17,063 bases of DNA from Actinomycetes bacterium (GCA_021793115.1 JAJYTJ010000078.1:1-17063); one strand, 5' to 3'; shown: positions 8,174 through 16,036, counted from the stretch's first letter. The notes: generated by a model from the letters alone, not told the origin. A program made the numbers and translations.

Positions 8174-8460
8174 TTATGCGTTCTTCCAGAGAATCCACGG
8201 GGTCGTGTAGACGCCCACGACTTCGACTCGAACATTGTTGTTCGGGAACCCGTAGACACAAGCCAGCTCGACGGACCCATTCGCTGGAACCCCGATGTTG
8301 TTGAGCGTGTAATAGGCGCTCTGTCCGCCGTCGTCACCCCAGCACTTGATCTGATACGTTCCGGCCGGGAAATTCGAGACGTTCAGTACCAGGTGAGCGC
8401 ACGAGGCGTTTGTGCAGCCATTGACGCCGATCCCGCTGCTTCCTCTGGAGACATACCCGC
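8174..8460 (-). other. Low-GC segment encoding the C-terminal tip of the giant protein
   Basis: By hand count 175 of 300 bases (58%) between 8161 and 8460 are G or C, against 45 of 60 (75%) at 8701-8760. The coding strand here uses codons uncommon in the rest of the gene (GTT, ATT, CGA, GAA, GCA) and ends in TAA, whereas the other complete genes of the operon end in TGA. The segment encodes the Cys-containing end domain with N-F-P-A-G-T-Y. The change in composition suggests the tip was acquired separately from the rest of the gene. Confidence 0.65.
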
Positions 8461-11400
8461 TGAGGGGCGGCGGTGTGCTCGTTGCGGACGTGTACACGGT
8501 GCCGGTTGTGTTCCCGCAGCCGTCTGTCGCATAGGCGGCGATCGAGTGGCCCTGGCTGTAGCCGTTGCCGACATTGCCCGACCAGGACGAACCGGTGGTC
8601 TGCCAGCCCCCGCCGTCGACCTGGAAGTGAAGCGTGACGCCGCAACCGTTTGCGGTCGCGCTCGCGGAGAGGGTGACGTACGTCGAGCCCGAGGTCGCGT
8701 TGACCGAGGGGTTCGCGAGCGGCCCGTACGGCCGGGTCGTGGTCCCGCCCGCGACGTTCTGCCCGATCGCGGCCGCAGTGGTCGGTGGGCCTGCGTACTG
8801 CGCGCCGCCCACGGTGGACACCGCCCGCACGGCTGCCGTGTAGCCGCCGCCGTTGACGAGGCCGACGACCTGGCGGTTGCTCGCGAGGTCGGCCCAGCTG
8901 CCACCGTTCAGCTGGTACTGGTAGCGCACCTCCGCCGTGGTGGCGCCCCCCAGGCTGTCCGGGGTGTCGAACGTCAGCTGCAGCGTGCCGTTGCTCCCCG
9001 TCGCCTGGACGGTGGCGTTCTTCACGGCGCCGGGCGGGACGACGTTCCGGATGGGCGTGGAGGCCGCGCTAGGCGCGGACTCGCCCGCCTTGTTCGTCGC
9101 CGTGACGGTGAACGTGTAGGCGTCGGTGGACGTGTTGAGCGTCACCGCCTGGCTCAGCGCCGTGCCCGCGTCGACCTTGTTCACCTGGGTGGAGCCCTGT
9201 GACACGTACAGGGTGTAGTCGACGCTGCTGTCGCCGTTGAACGCGCCCGGCGCGGTCCACGAGACGTCGAGCGTGCGCTGGGCGCCGACGGGGTCGCCGA
9301 GCTTGGCCGTCGGCGTGCCCGGGGCGTCGGGCTTGCCCGCCGGGATCATCGGCTGGGACCAGTCACCCGGGTCGGACCAGTCGGTGCTGTTCTGGGCGTA
9401 GAGCCGCACCTTGTACGACGTGCCGTTCGCCAGGCCCTTCCAGTCGTAGGTCGTGGTACCTGCGGCCAGCGGCACGATCGGGGAGCCGGATGCCGGGGCC
9501 GGCGAGATCTCCAGCTTGAGGTTGGTGATCGCGGACCGATCGGTGTAGCTGATCGGGTTCCACGTGACCGTGAGGGACGAGTCGCCGAACGCCAACGTCG
9601 GTGCGGTCGGGGCGTCCGGCCGCTGGTCCGGCGTGATGGCAGCCGAGTCGGGGGACGCGGTGGACCATCCGGCCGCGTTCTGGGCCTTCACCGAGAACGT
9701 GTACTGCTGGGTGTTGGTCAGCCCGGTGATGGTGCACGTGGTGGCGGTCGTCCCGGCCTGCACGCAGCCGCCCCGGGCGTTGCCGCTGCCCGGACCGTTG
9801 ACGGCCACCTGGTAGTCCGTGATGGGCGCCCCGTTGTTGTTGGGCGCGGCCCACGAGATGACCGCGGTCTGGCTGCTCACGGTGACGACCGTGGGCGTGC
9901 CGGGAGCGTCCGGAGCTGCGCGCACGGTGAGCCGGACCTGGCCGGTGACGGTCCGGGTCGGGTCCTTCGTCTTGTCCGAGACGCTGTAGCTGACGACGAA
10001 CGACCCGTGGAACCCGGTGGCCGGGGTGATGGTGACGGTGCTGCCGGACAGCACGGCGGTGCCGGCCGTCGGCGTCGAGACGCGCACCGAGTCCACCGTG
10101 AGCGGCGCGTCGGTGAACGGGTCGGACGAGCCGGCAAGCAGGTCCTGCGTCACCGGGGTCCCGGCGTTCGCGTTCGGGATGTCGAAGCTCTGGACCGTCG
10201 CCAACGGCTTGTCGGAGCTGACGGCGGTCAGCGTCGCGTTACCCGTCACGCTCTGCTTGCCGTCGCTCACGGACACCGGCAGCGATGCCGTGGTGCCGAC
10301 CGCCGTCCCCGCCGCGGCGGTCACGGTGAGCGTGGTGCCGGCCAGGTGCGCGACGAAGCCGGCAGGCACCGCGCCGAGCGAGAACGTCAGCGTGTCCCCC
10401 TTGTTCGGGTCGGTCGCGACCAGGGTCGCCGTCGCCTGCCCGCCGAGCGGCACCTGCATGGTGGGTGGGGTGAACGTCGGGGGCAGCTCCTGGTCCGGCC
10501 CCGGCGTCACGGTGATGGGCAGCGTCAGCTTGGCCGCCAGGCCCTGCCCGTCGATCGCGGCGGAGTCCTTGACCTGGAACGTCACCGCCGCGGCGCCGAC
10601 GAACCCGGCGCTGGCCACGAAGGTGATCGTCTGGGCGTCGACCACCGCGGCGGTGCCGTTGAGCGCGGTCGCCCGGTCGCCGGCGTCGGTGCCGGCGATC
10701 GTGAAGGGCCGGTTCTGCGGAGTCCGCACCACGTCTGCCAGGTGGATCGTCAGCGTGCTGCCGCTGACGACGGTCTCCGTCGGCAGCGGCGAGACGAGCG
10801 CCGGCCGCAGCGTGCTGAGCCCGGGCACGTGGATGAACGCGGTGGCAGTGTTCCCGTCCGGGTTCTGGATGGTGTACGGGACCACCTGGGGGTCGTCGGC
10901 CAACGGCACGACGACGTGGTTGCCGTCGATGCGCCCGGGCGCGCCGGCGGAGATGATCGTGAGGTCGTCGGGCGAGCCGCTGGGGTCCTCGTCGTTCTGC
11001 AGCACCGGGACGCTGATGAGGTTCTGGCCCGCGTTGAGGATGTCGTCGAGCGAGAGCATGTCGTCCCGCGCGATCGGGTCGGCCTTGGGCGCGTTGGGGT
11101 CCACCGTGAGGTCCAGCGTGCCCGGTGTCGTCACCTGGCCGTCGCTCGCGCCGTACTGCAGCACGTAGGTACCGGCCTTGGCGGGAGCGGTGACGACGAC
11201 GACGCCCGACGAGTCCTTCGCCGTCACGCCGTCCGGCGCCTTCAGGTAGGCGTCGTCGAGCGCGAGCCGGTCGCCGTCCGGGTCGCTGTCGTTCGCGAGC
11301 ACCGCGACCGCCACCGTGCGGCCCGGCACCACGGTGACGGCGTCCTTGACGGTGACGGGCGGGTGGTTGCCCAGCTTCGGTGCGATGCCGACCGTGACGG

Positions 11401-14362
11401 TGCCCGTCGCCTGCGCGCCGTACCGGTCTTCCACGGTGTAGGTGAAGGTGTCGGTGCCGACCGCCGTGTCCGTCGCCTGGTAGTCCAGCCAGCCGTTCCC
11501 GACCGCCGACACCAGGCCCTTGGTGGGCGGGCTCGCGACGCCGAGCAGGGTCACCGAGTCACCGTCGGGGTCGATGCCGTCCACCGGGATGGGGATGCGG
11601 ATCGTCGTGCCCGCCAGGGTGCGAGCCACCACCGCCCGCGGCACGGGTGCGCTGTTGTCCTTGGCGTCGGCCGCCTTGACATGGATGGTGATGAGACCTG
11701 AGGTCGCGTTCTGCTGGGGGTCCAGCGCCGTGTACGTCGCGTGGTACGTGCCCGGGACGATCCCCATGACCCGCACCACCTGCTGGCTCGTCACGACGAG
11801 CACCTGGTCGGCCGGCGGCAGGTCGGTGAGCTTGGGCGACAGCGTCAGCTGGGCACCGTTGGGGTGGGTGTCGTTGGCGAGCACGTCGACGGTCGCGACG
11901 TCGCCCACCCGGACGGTCACGTCGTCGGGGCGCGTGATCGGCGGCTGCATCGTCGCGATCGGGGGTAGCGGCAGCACGACGACCTGACCCGTGGCCGACG
12001 CCAGTCCGTTCGACACCGTGTAGGTGAACGTGAGCGGTTCGGTGCCGGCCCGCGCGTCGGAGACGCGCAGCATGGCGTGGTCGACGACCTCGACGCTCAG
12101 CCCGGTGCTGGCGTCGTAGCTGACGGACTGCACGACGAGCACGCCACCGGACGGATCGGTGTCGTTCGCCAGGACGTCGACCAGCACCGATCCGCCGGCC
12201 GGGAGCAGTGCCCGGTCGAGCACGGCGATCGGCGCCGCCGTGCCGTCGCCGGGGGCGGTGACGTCCACCCGGATGAGACCGAGCGCGCTGTTCGTGCCGT
12301 CGCTGACGGTGTAGGTGAGGTAGTAGCTGCCCACCTGCGCTGCGGTGAACGTCACGACCCCCGCGTCGTAGTCGGCCTTCAGCGTCACGCCACCCGCCGT
12401 GTCCGCATCGACCCGGGCCAGCGTCAAGGGCGCGCCGGCCGAGTCGGTGTCGTTGGCCAGCGGACGGATGGTGACGGCACGTCCCACCACGGTGGCGGCG
12501 TGGTCTGGGACCGGCAGCGGCGTGCTCTTGGCGTCGTTGCTGATCACCTGGATGTTCAGCAGCGCGGGAGGAGCGTCCATCCTGCCGTCGCTGACCGTGA
12601 TGGTGATCGTCGTCGCGCCGGTCTTCTTGCCGTCGTCGATGAACGTCACGGTGCCGTCGGCGGTGAACCGCACCGTGTCGCCCGGGTCCTGCGCGGTGGC
12701 GTTCTTGAGGTAGATGGGGTCGCCGTCGGGGTCGATCCAGTTGTCGAGCACGCCGAAACTGACCTGGCCGCCCTGCCGGACCGACGGCGTCGGCGCGGGC
12801 ACGTCCGGGCACGGCTGGGGTGGCTGGTCCTGCGACGGGTCGTGCACGGTCAGCTTCACGGTGGCGGACGCGGTCCCGCCCCGGCCGTCGTCGGCCGTGT
12901 AGGTGAAGGTCGCCGAACCCGTGGCGTTCGGCGGCACCACCACCTGCAACGCGGACCCGTCGAGGACGCGCTGGACCTTGCCGACCGCGGTCGTGGTGTT
13001 CGCGGCGATGTCGGCGGTGAGCACGTCGCCGTCCGGGTCGGAGTCGTTGGCCAGCACCGGCAGCACGGTGGTCCGGCCGGGGCGCACCCCGAACTCGTCG
13101 TTCTTCGCCACGGGCGGCCGGTCCGGCAGGTTCCGCTGCTTGAGCGCCTGCTGCGTCGGGTCCGCCGCGTTGCTCTGGTCACCCGACGCCTGGTTCTGCG
13201 GGATGACCTGCGACCACTTGTCCTGCTGCTGGTACTTGTCCTGCGCGAGCCACAGCCCGCCCGTGGCGACGTCGTTGAGCACGACGATGCCGCGGTTCAC
13301 CCGGTACCGCAGGTGCGTGCTGGCGAGCAGCGTCTGCTCACGGTCGTGCACCGTGCCTGCGCAGTCGCGCAGCACCGTCCCGCTGTCCCAGGCGCCGTAG
13401 GCGCATCCCTGGGACACCACGGGCGTCACGGGCCGGCCGCCGGTGCGCACGGTCCGGACCTGTGGCGCCGACCCGTCGAGCCCGACGCTTTCCAGCCCGC
13501 TTGACGTCGCGAGCACCACGTCCGCCGAGGCGTCGGCGGGGTCCTGCAGCACGGCGCGCCTGAACGCCGGGTCGGTGACGGTGCGACCGTGCGGCAGATG
13601 CAGCGTGCCCGTCGTGGCGTCGAGCACCACGACGCTCGTGCCGACCAGCGTCATGGTCAGGGCGTCGTCGGCCGCGACACCGTCGAGGGGCTGAGACGGC
13701 AGCTCGCCGACCACACCGGCGGCGCCGAGCGTGAACCGCTTCACCCGGGCTTGCCCAGGCAGCGCCACTGCCACCGTGCCGTCCGTGCCGACCGCGACCG
13801 CGTCCCGCAGCACGGATCCGGCCGCCGGCGCACCGCCCGGCGCCAGGGTCGCCGAGGCAGCCGTGGGCTGGGCCGAGGCCGTCGCTCCGGACACCAGCGG
13901 CAACGGGGTCGAGCTGTCGGCGGAGAACGACGCCAGGCGCGACCCCGGGAACGCCCAGACCTTGCCGTCGCCGCCGACGACCGCCGCCGTCGTGCCGCCG
14001 AGCAGGAGCTTCGCGCCGGTGGGTAGCTGCGCCTGACCGCTGAACGATGCCGTGGCGGGGTCGACGAGCGATGCGGAGCTCGTGTCGGCGTTGGTGAGGA
14101 TGACGAGGCTGTCGTGCTGCAGCACGTCGATGCCCGACGACTTGCCATCGACGTAGGCGTCCAGCGAGCTCGCGTCGTAGTTGTAGCGCCCGGCGAAGTC
14201 CTGGTCGGTCTTGGTGACCCAGACGCCGCTGTCGTTGAGCTGGACCTGGGGGGTGGTGTACCCCTGACCGTTCATCGCCAGCGCCGCGAACCCCGTCGCC
14301 AGCACGCACACGGATGCGGTCGACGCCGTGCGGAACGGGGCGTGGTGTCTCCAGGTCCGCAC
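8174..14362 (-). CDS. Giant surface protein with Ig/cadherin-like and fibronectin type III repeats
   Basis: A 2062-residue secreted or anchored protein. Residues 1-11 are basic, 12-30 form one hydrophobic helix ending in ALA, so it is either an uncleaved anchor or a cleavable signal. Residues about 40-420 are a beta-rich domain with repeated hydrophobic Gly/Val strands, possibly propeller-like, which I cannot name. Residues about 425-1480 hold roughly eleven Ig/cadherin-like modules of 95-103 residues, eight with variants of V-L-A-N-D-x-D-P-D-G-D, a probable calcium-binding linker. Residues about 1481-1866 are four fibronectin III modules, three starting PDAP. The last 190 residues are a different Gly/Ser/Cys-rich module with six Cys, ending in an N-F-P-A-G-T-Y domain. 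The start is GTG at 14362 with GGAAGG 9 nt upstream; an in-frame ATG at 14503 would add 47 Arg-rich residues ahead of the helix and is rejected. First gene of the operon, it probably forms the extracellular fibre that the downstream membrane and phospho-signalling proteins assemble or control. Confidence 0.9.
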   Translation of the reverse strand: MRTWRHHAPFRTASTASVCVLATGFAALAMNGQGYTTPQVQLNDSGVWVTKTDQDFAGRYNYDASSLDAYVDGKSSGIDVLQHDSLVILTNADTSSASLVDPATASFSGQAQLPTGAKLLLGGTTAAVVGGDGKVWAFPGSRLASFSADSSTPLPLVSGATASAQPTAASATLAPGGAPAAGSVLRDAVAVGTDGTVAVALPGQARVKRFTLGAAGVVGELPSQPLDGVAADDALTMTLVGTSVVVLDATTGTLHLPHGRTVTDPAFRRAVLQDPADASADVVLATSSGLESVGLDGSAPQVRTVRTGGRPVTPVVSQGCAYGAWDSGTVLRDCAGTVHDREQTLLASTHLRYRVNRGIVVLNDVATGGLWLAQDKYQQQDKWSQVIPQNQASGDQSNAADPTQQALKQRNLPDRPPVAKNDEFGVRPGRTTVLPVLANDSDPDGDVLTADIAANTTTAVGKVQRVLDGSALQVVVPPNATGSATFTYTADDGRGGTASATVKLTVHDPSQDQPPQPCPDVPAPTPSVRQGGQVSFGVLDNWIDPDGDPIYLKNATAQDPGDTVRFTADGTVTFIDDGKKTGATTITITVSDGRMDAPPALLNIQVISNDAKSTPLPVPDHAATVVGRAVTIRPLANDTDSAGAPLTLARVDADTAGGVTLKADYDAGVVTFTAAQVGSYYLTYTVSDGTNSALGLIRVDVTAPGDGTAAPIAVLDRALLPAGGSVLVDVLANDTDPSGGVLVVQSVSYDASTGLSVEVVDHAMLRVSDARAGTEPLTFTYTVSNGLASATGQVVVLPLPPIATMQPPITRPDDVTVRVGDVATVDVLANDTHPNGAQLTLSPKLTDLPPADQVLVVTSQQVVRVMGIVPGTYHATYTALDPQQNATSGLITIHVKAADAKDNSAPVPRAVVARTLAGTTIRIPIPVDGIDPDGDSVTLLGVASPPTKGLVSAVGNGWLDYQATDTAVGTDTFTYTVEDRYGAQATGTVTVGIAPKLGNHPPVTVKDAVTVVPGRTVAVAVLANDSDPDGDRLALDDAYLKAPDGVTAKDSSGVVVVTAPAKAGTYVLQYGASDGQVTTPGTLDLTVDPNAPKADPIARDDMLSLDDILNAGQNLISVPVLQNDEDPSGSPDDLTIISAGAPGRIDGNHVVVPLADDPQVVPYTIQNPDGNTATAFIHVPGLSTLRPALVSPLPTETVVSGSTLTIHLADVVRTPQNRPFTIAGTDAGDRATALNGTAAVVDAQTITFVASAGFVGAAAVTFQVKDSAAIDGQGLAAKLTLPITVTPGPDQELPPTFTPPTMQVPLGGQATATLVATDPNKGDTLTFSLGAVPAGFVAHLAGTTLTVTAAAGTAVGTTASLPVSVSDGKQSVTGNATLTAVSSDKPLATVQSFDIPNANAGTPVTQDLLAGSSDPFTDAPLTVDSVRVSTPTAGTAVLSGSTVTITPATGFHGSFVVSYSVSDKTKDPTRTVTGQVRLTVRAAPDAPGTPTVVTVSSQTAVISWAAPNNNGAPITDYQVAVNGPGSGNARGGCVQAGTTATTCTITGLTNTQQYTFSVKAQNAAGWSTASPDSAAITPDQRPDAPTAPTLAFGDSSLTVTWNPISYTDRSAITNLKLEISPAPASGSPIVPLAAGTTTYDWKGLANGTSYKVRLYAQNSTDWSDPGDWSQPMIPAGKPDAPGTPTAKLGDPVGAQRTLDVSWTAPGAFNGDSSVDYTLYVSQGSTQVNKVDAGTALSQAVTLNTSTDAYTFTVTATNKAGESAPSAASTPIRNVVPPGAVKNATVQATGSNGTLQLTFDTPDSLGGATTAEVRYQYQLNGGSWADLASNRQVVGLVNGGGYTAAVRAVSTVGGAQYAGPPTTAAAIGQNVAGGTTTRPYGPLANPSVNATSGSTYVTLSASATANGCGVTLHFQVDGGGWQTTGSSWSGNVGNGYSQGHSIAAYATDGCGNTTGTVYTSATSTPPPLSGYVSRGSSGIGVNGCTNASCAHLVLNVSNFPAGTYQIKCWGDDGGQSAYYTLNNIGVPANGSVELACVYGFPNNNVRVEVVGVYTTPWILWKNA
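10960..13090 (-). repeat. Array of diverged ~290-300 nt repeats encoding Ig/cadherin-like modules
   Basis: Inside the giant gene, N-D-x-D-P-x-G type motifs recur near plus-strand positions 13040, 12735, 12445, 12160, 11865, 11565, 11285 and 10990. The spacing is about 280-305 nt, one module of 95-103 residues each. At DNA level the copies have diverged, so they are old protein repeats rather than a recent tandem duplication. Further modules without the full Asp motif follow to about 9920, then fibronectin III modules of about 275-295 nt to about 8765. Confidence 0.8.
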
Positions 14363-14371
14363 CGCGCCCCA

Positions 14372-14377
14372 CCTTCC
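14372..14377 (-). promoter_or_regulatory. Ribosome binding site deciding the start of the giant surface protein
   Basis: GGAAGG on the minus strand ends 9 nt before the GTG at 14362. It favours this GTG over the in-frame ATG at 14503, because the GTG places a short basic stretch directly before the hydrophobic export helix. Confidence 0.6.
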
Positions 14378-14405
14378 GAAGTCGTCTCTTCGTGCCGCCG
14401 TCGGC

Positions 14406-14411
14406 AACCTA
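14406..14411 (-). promoter_or_regulatory. Candidate -10 box for the surface-fibre operon
   Basis: TAGGTT on the minus strand fits TANNNT and lies about 43 nt before the GTG of the giant gene, leaving room for the ribosome site. No convincing -35 box is seen 16-18 nt further upstream. It would be the promoter of the whole seven-gene run if correct. Confidence 0.3.
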
Positions 14412-14556
14412 GCCAGCCGCGCGGCCGACGCCGATGGGCTGCTCTCCCCATCCCGCGTGACGCCGCGACACCACCGCCACCACGCCGGACGAGCACGGAC
14501 CATGGAGCCGCCTCGAAGTCAGCCACAGCGGACGCCGCCGGTGGGCACCCGGGGCC

Positions 14557-14573
14557 GTTCGACGTTGTTCGAC
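14557..14573. repeat. Direct repeat GTTCGAC-gtt-GTTCGAC, possible operator
   Basis: Two identical 7-mers start 10 bp apart, one turn of the helix, so a dimeric or tandem regulator could bind both on one face. The site is about 195 nt upstream of the giant gene start and about 140 nt upstream of the DUF1684 start. GTTCGA is also half of the actinobacterial LexA box, but that box needs inverted halves, which are not present. Function unproven. Confidence 0.35.
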
Positions 14574-14702
14574 CTATCCGCCTCGACGAGCGCGCGGTCG
14601 CGGCCGCGGGATAGTTCCGCTCGCTGGTGCGGAGCGAGCTGGCCACCGACCGACACCGGTGTGCCACCGCACGGCGGCGGCCGTCGCAGCCGTCGTCCGG
14701 CC

Positions 14703-14708
14703 TACGCT
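14703..14708 (+). promoter_or_regulatory. Candidate -10 box (TACGCT) of a leaderless DUF1684 mRNA
   Basis: TACGCT fits TANNNT and ends 6 nt before the ATG at 14715, where transcription from it would begin. No Shine-Dalgarno sequence precedes the ATG. Both facts fit a leaderless transcript, which is common in actinobacteria. No good -35 is visible. Confidence 0.45.
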
Positions 14709-14714
14709 CGCTCG

Positions 14715-15338
14715 ATGAGCGGCTCGTGGTGGGACGTCCTCGACTGGCGCCGGCAGGTGGCCGGGCTCTACCGCGCCGTGCGCGCGGAGGACGACCCGCA
14801 CGCCGCGCACGGGCTCTGGGCCTCCGGCCGCGAGCGGCTGCTGCGCACCCATCCCGCGTCTCCCGTACCGGCCGCGCAGCGGTCCGGCTGTCGCGGCCCG
14901 GTCATCGCCGCCTACGACGAGCGGTTCCGGTTCGTCGTGCCCGTAGACCGGTCGCTGCCGCCCGAGCGGCGCGAGGTCCGCACCGCCACCGACGGCTTCG
15001 TCCCGCTGGAACGCGTCGGCCGCGTCGAGCTGCCCGGCTTGGGCGGGTTGGACGTCTGGTGGGTCGCGATGTACGGCGGTGGGATCTTCCTGCCGGTGCG
15101 CGACGCGACGAGCGGCCGGCAGACGTACGGCGGCGGCCGGTACGTCCTGGACACCGTCAAGGGCGCGGACCTCGGCGGCGGCCCGGACCGGCTCGTCGTC
15201 GACCTCAACTTCGCGTACCCGCCGTCGTGCGCGTACGACGAGGCCTGGGCGTGCCCGCTGCCTGGTCCGGGCAACACGCTGCGCGGTGCGGTGCCCGTCG
15301 GCGAGCTGGCGCCCGCCGGCGCGCAAGACCCGGCCTGA
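14715..15338 (+). CDS. DUF1684 domain protein
   Basis: A 207-residue protein matching the DUF1684 family, whose molecular function is not known to me. Recognisable features: an N-terminal helix rich in W/D/R (WWDVLDWRRQV) leading to a segment with ERLLRTHPASP; then the family core FVPLERVG (95-102), LDVWWVAMYGGGIFLPVRDATSG (112-134), TYGGGRYVLDTVKGADLG (137-154), and the end motif L-N-F-A-Y-P-P-S-C-A-Y-D (164-175) with C172 and C180 conserved. No signal peptide or membrane segment is seen, so it is probably cytoplasmic. The ATG at 14715 directly follows a candidate -10 box without a Shine-Dalgarno site. It is transcribed away from the surface operon and appears to be a single-gene unit, with a hairpin straight after its stop. 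The family assignment is from remembered motifs and is fairly secure. Confidence 0.88.
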   Translation: MSGSWWDVLDWRRQVAGLYRAVRAEDDPHAAHGLWASGRERLLRTHPASPVPAAQRSGCRGPVIAAYDERFRFVVPVDRSLPPERREVRTATDGFVPLERVGRVELPGLGGLDVWWVAMYGGGIFLPVRDATSGRQTYGGGRYVLDTVKGADLGGGPDRLVVDLNFAYPPSCAYDEAWACPLPGPGNTLRGAVPVGELAPAGAQDPA

Positions 15339-15371
15339 TGCCGCTCGCCGCGCGTCGGTGGCGGTGCGGCA
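15339..15371 (+). terminator. Hairpin directly after the DUF1684 stop codon
   Basis: TGCCGC at 15339-15344 pairs with GCGGCA at 15366-15371, and CGCC at 15346-15349 pairs with GGCG at 15360-15363, with a small internal loop and a 10-nt apex. It starts at the base after the TGA. No T-run follows, so it may act as a high-GC U-less terminator or mRNA 3' stabiliser. Confidence 0.4.
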
Positions 15372-15592
15372 GGCCCAGCCCGTGCAGGCGTTCGTGCTCC
15401 TCGCGGGCGCGCTGCCGGGCTCGCGACCCGCGCGGCGACGCCCTCGCGGCGCAGCGGCGGCAGGGTGGCCGGCGGGGTTCGGCACTCAGGCAGTCGGCGA
15501 GCACCTGGGCGGTCGCGCGGCCGCCGGGACCGAGCGGCAGATCACCTGCGCCGACTGCGGGCGGTTCGTCGAGGGACGTCCGGCGCCACGGC
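15372..15592. other. Convergent intergenic spacer with no recognised gene
   Basis: This stretch lies between the ends of two convergent genes. Short open frames cross it on both strands but are Arg/Ala-rich and look random. One plus-strand frame carries C-A-D-C-G-R-F near 15550, too little to call a zinc-ribbon gene. Confidence 0.55.
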
Positions 15593-16024
15593 TCAGAGAC
15601 CGGCGGCTCGCTTCACCAGGTCGGCGACCTTCTCCTCGTCGGCGGGCGAGAGCTCGGTGACGGCGAACGCGGTGCCCCACATGGTGCCGTCGTCGAGCCG
15701 GGAGCCGTCGAAGAAGGCGAGGTTGCCGTAGCGGGCCTTGAACTTGGCGCGCTCCTGGTAGAAGAACAGCACCTTGCCCTCGGCGTTCGCGTACGCCGGG
15801 CTGCCGTAGAACAGGCGGGGCCGGAGCGAGGGAGCCACCTCGAGCGCGAGGGCGTGGATGCGTGCGGCGTTCGTCCGGTCGGGCTCGTCCAGCGAGGCGA
15901 TCTTGTCGAGCACCGCCTGCAGCGCCTCGGCCGCGGACTCCTGGGCCTTGAGCTCCTTGGCGCGCTGACGCATCGCGGCGCGCTCCTCGGCGGTGAACCC
16001 GGACGGCTTCGTGGAGTCAGTCAT
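15593..16024 (-). CDS. DUF1801 (YdhG-like) domain protein
   Basis: A 143-residue protein resembling the DUF1801 family of small cytoplasmic alpha/beta proteins; some members are annotated as iron chaperones, but the function is unproven. Residues 8-45 form a charged, helical lead (TAEERAAMRQRAKELKAQES). The core at 48-140 contains APSLRPRLFYGSPAYA, in place of the usual YGMPAY (Met to Ser), then G-K-V-L-F-F-Y-Q, KFKARYG, and an end helix LSPADEEKVADLVKRAAG. No signal peptide or membrane segment. The ATG at 16024 has no Shine-Dalgarno but has TACATT ending 6 nt upstream, suggesting a leaderless mRNA. It converges on the DUF1684 gene and is divergent from the decayed DsbA-like gene. It appears monocistronic and unconnected to the surface operon. 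Confidence 0.85.
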   Translation of the reverse strand: MTDSTKPSGFTAEERAAMRQRAKELKAQESAAEALQAVLDKIASLDEPDRTNAARIHALALEVAPSLRPRLFYGSPAYANAEGKVLFFYQERAKFKARYGNLAFFDGSRLDDGTMWGTAFAVTELSPADEEKVADLVKRAAGL

Positions 16025-16030
16025 GCCGTG

Positions 16031-16036
16031 AATGTA
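16031..16036 (-). promoter_or_regulatory. Candidate -10 box (TACATT) of a leaderless DUF1801 mRNA
   Basis: On the minus strand TACATT fits TANNNT and ends exactly 6 nt before the ATG at 16024, the same geometry as the TACGCT box of the DUF1684 gene. No Shine-Dalgarno site is seen. The -35 region is unremarkable. Confidence 0.5.

Larger units (their letters stand above)
14363..14714. other. Divergent intergenic region between the giant gene and the DUF1684 gene
   Basis: These 352 nt hold no gene I can support: all open frames across it are Arg/Pro/Ser-rich and lack family motifs. It must contain the start signals of the minus-strand operon and of the plus-strand DUF1684 gene. Visible elements are the GGAAGG and TAGGTT of the operon, the direct repeat of GTTCGAC near the middle, and a TACGCT box just before the DUF1684 ATG. 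Confidence 0.7.

Noticed and set aside
7177..8337. Longer DUF58 protein starting at 8337
   Set aside because: The extra part is the wrong reading frame of moxR. The GTG at 7176 overlapping the moxR stop is the natural start.
10960..13090. CRISPR array or recent DNA tandem repeat
   Set aside because: The ~290-300 nt periodicity is at protein level only. The copies have diverged in sequence, and there are no short identical repeats with spacers.
14363..14503. Longer N-terminus of the giant protein from ATG at 14503
   Set aside because: It adds 47 Arg-rich residues before the export helix and has no ribosome site, whereas GTG at 14362 has GGAAGG at 9 nt and gives a normal signal-type start.
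14557..14573. SOS (LexA) box
   Set aside because: The actinobacterial LexA box needs inverted TCGAAC and GTTCGA halves. Here the halves are direct repeats.
15205..15504. Minus-strand open frame of 99 codons after the DUF1801 gene
   Set aside because: It overlaps the 3' end of the DUF1684 gene antisense, is Arg/Ala-rich, and has no motif or ribosome site.
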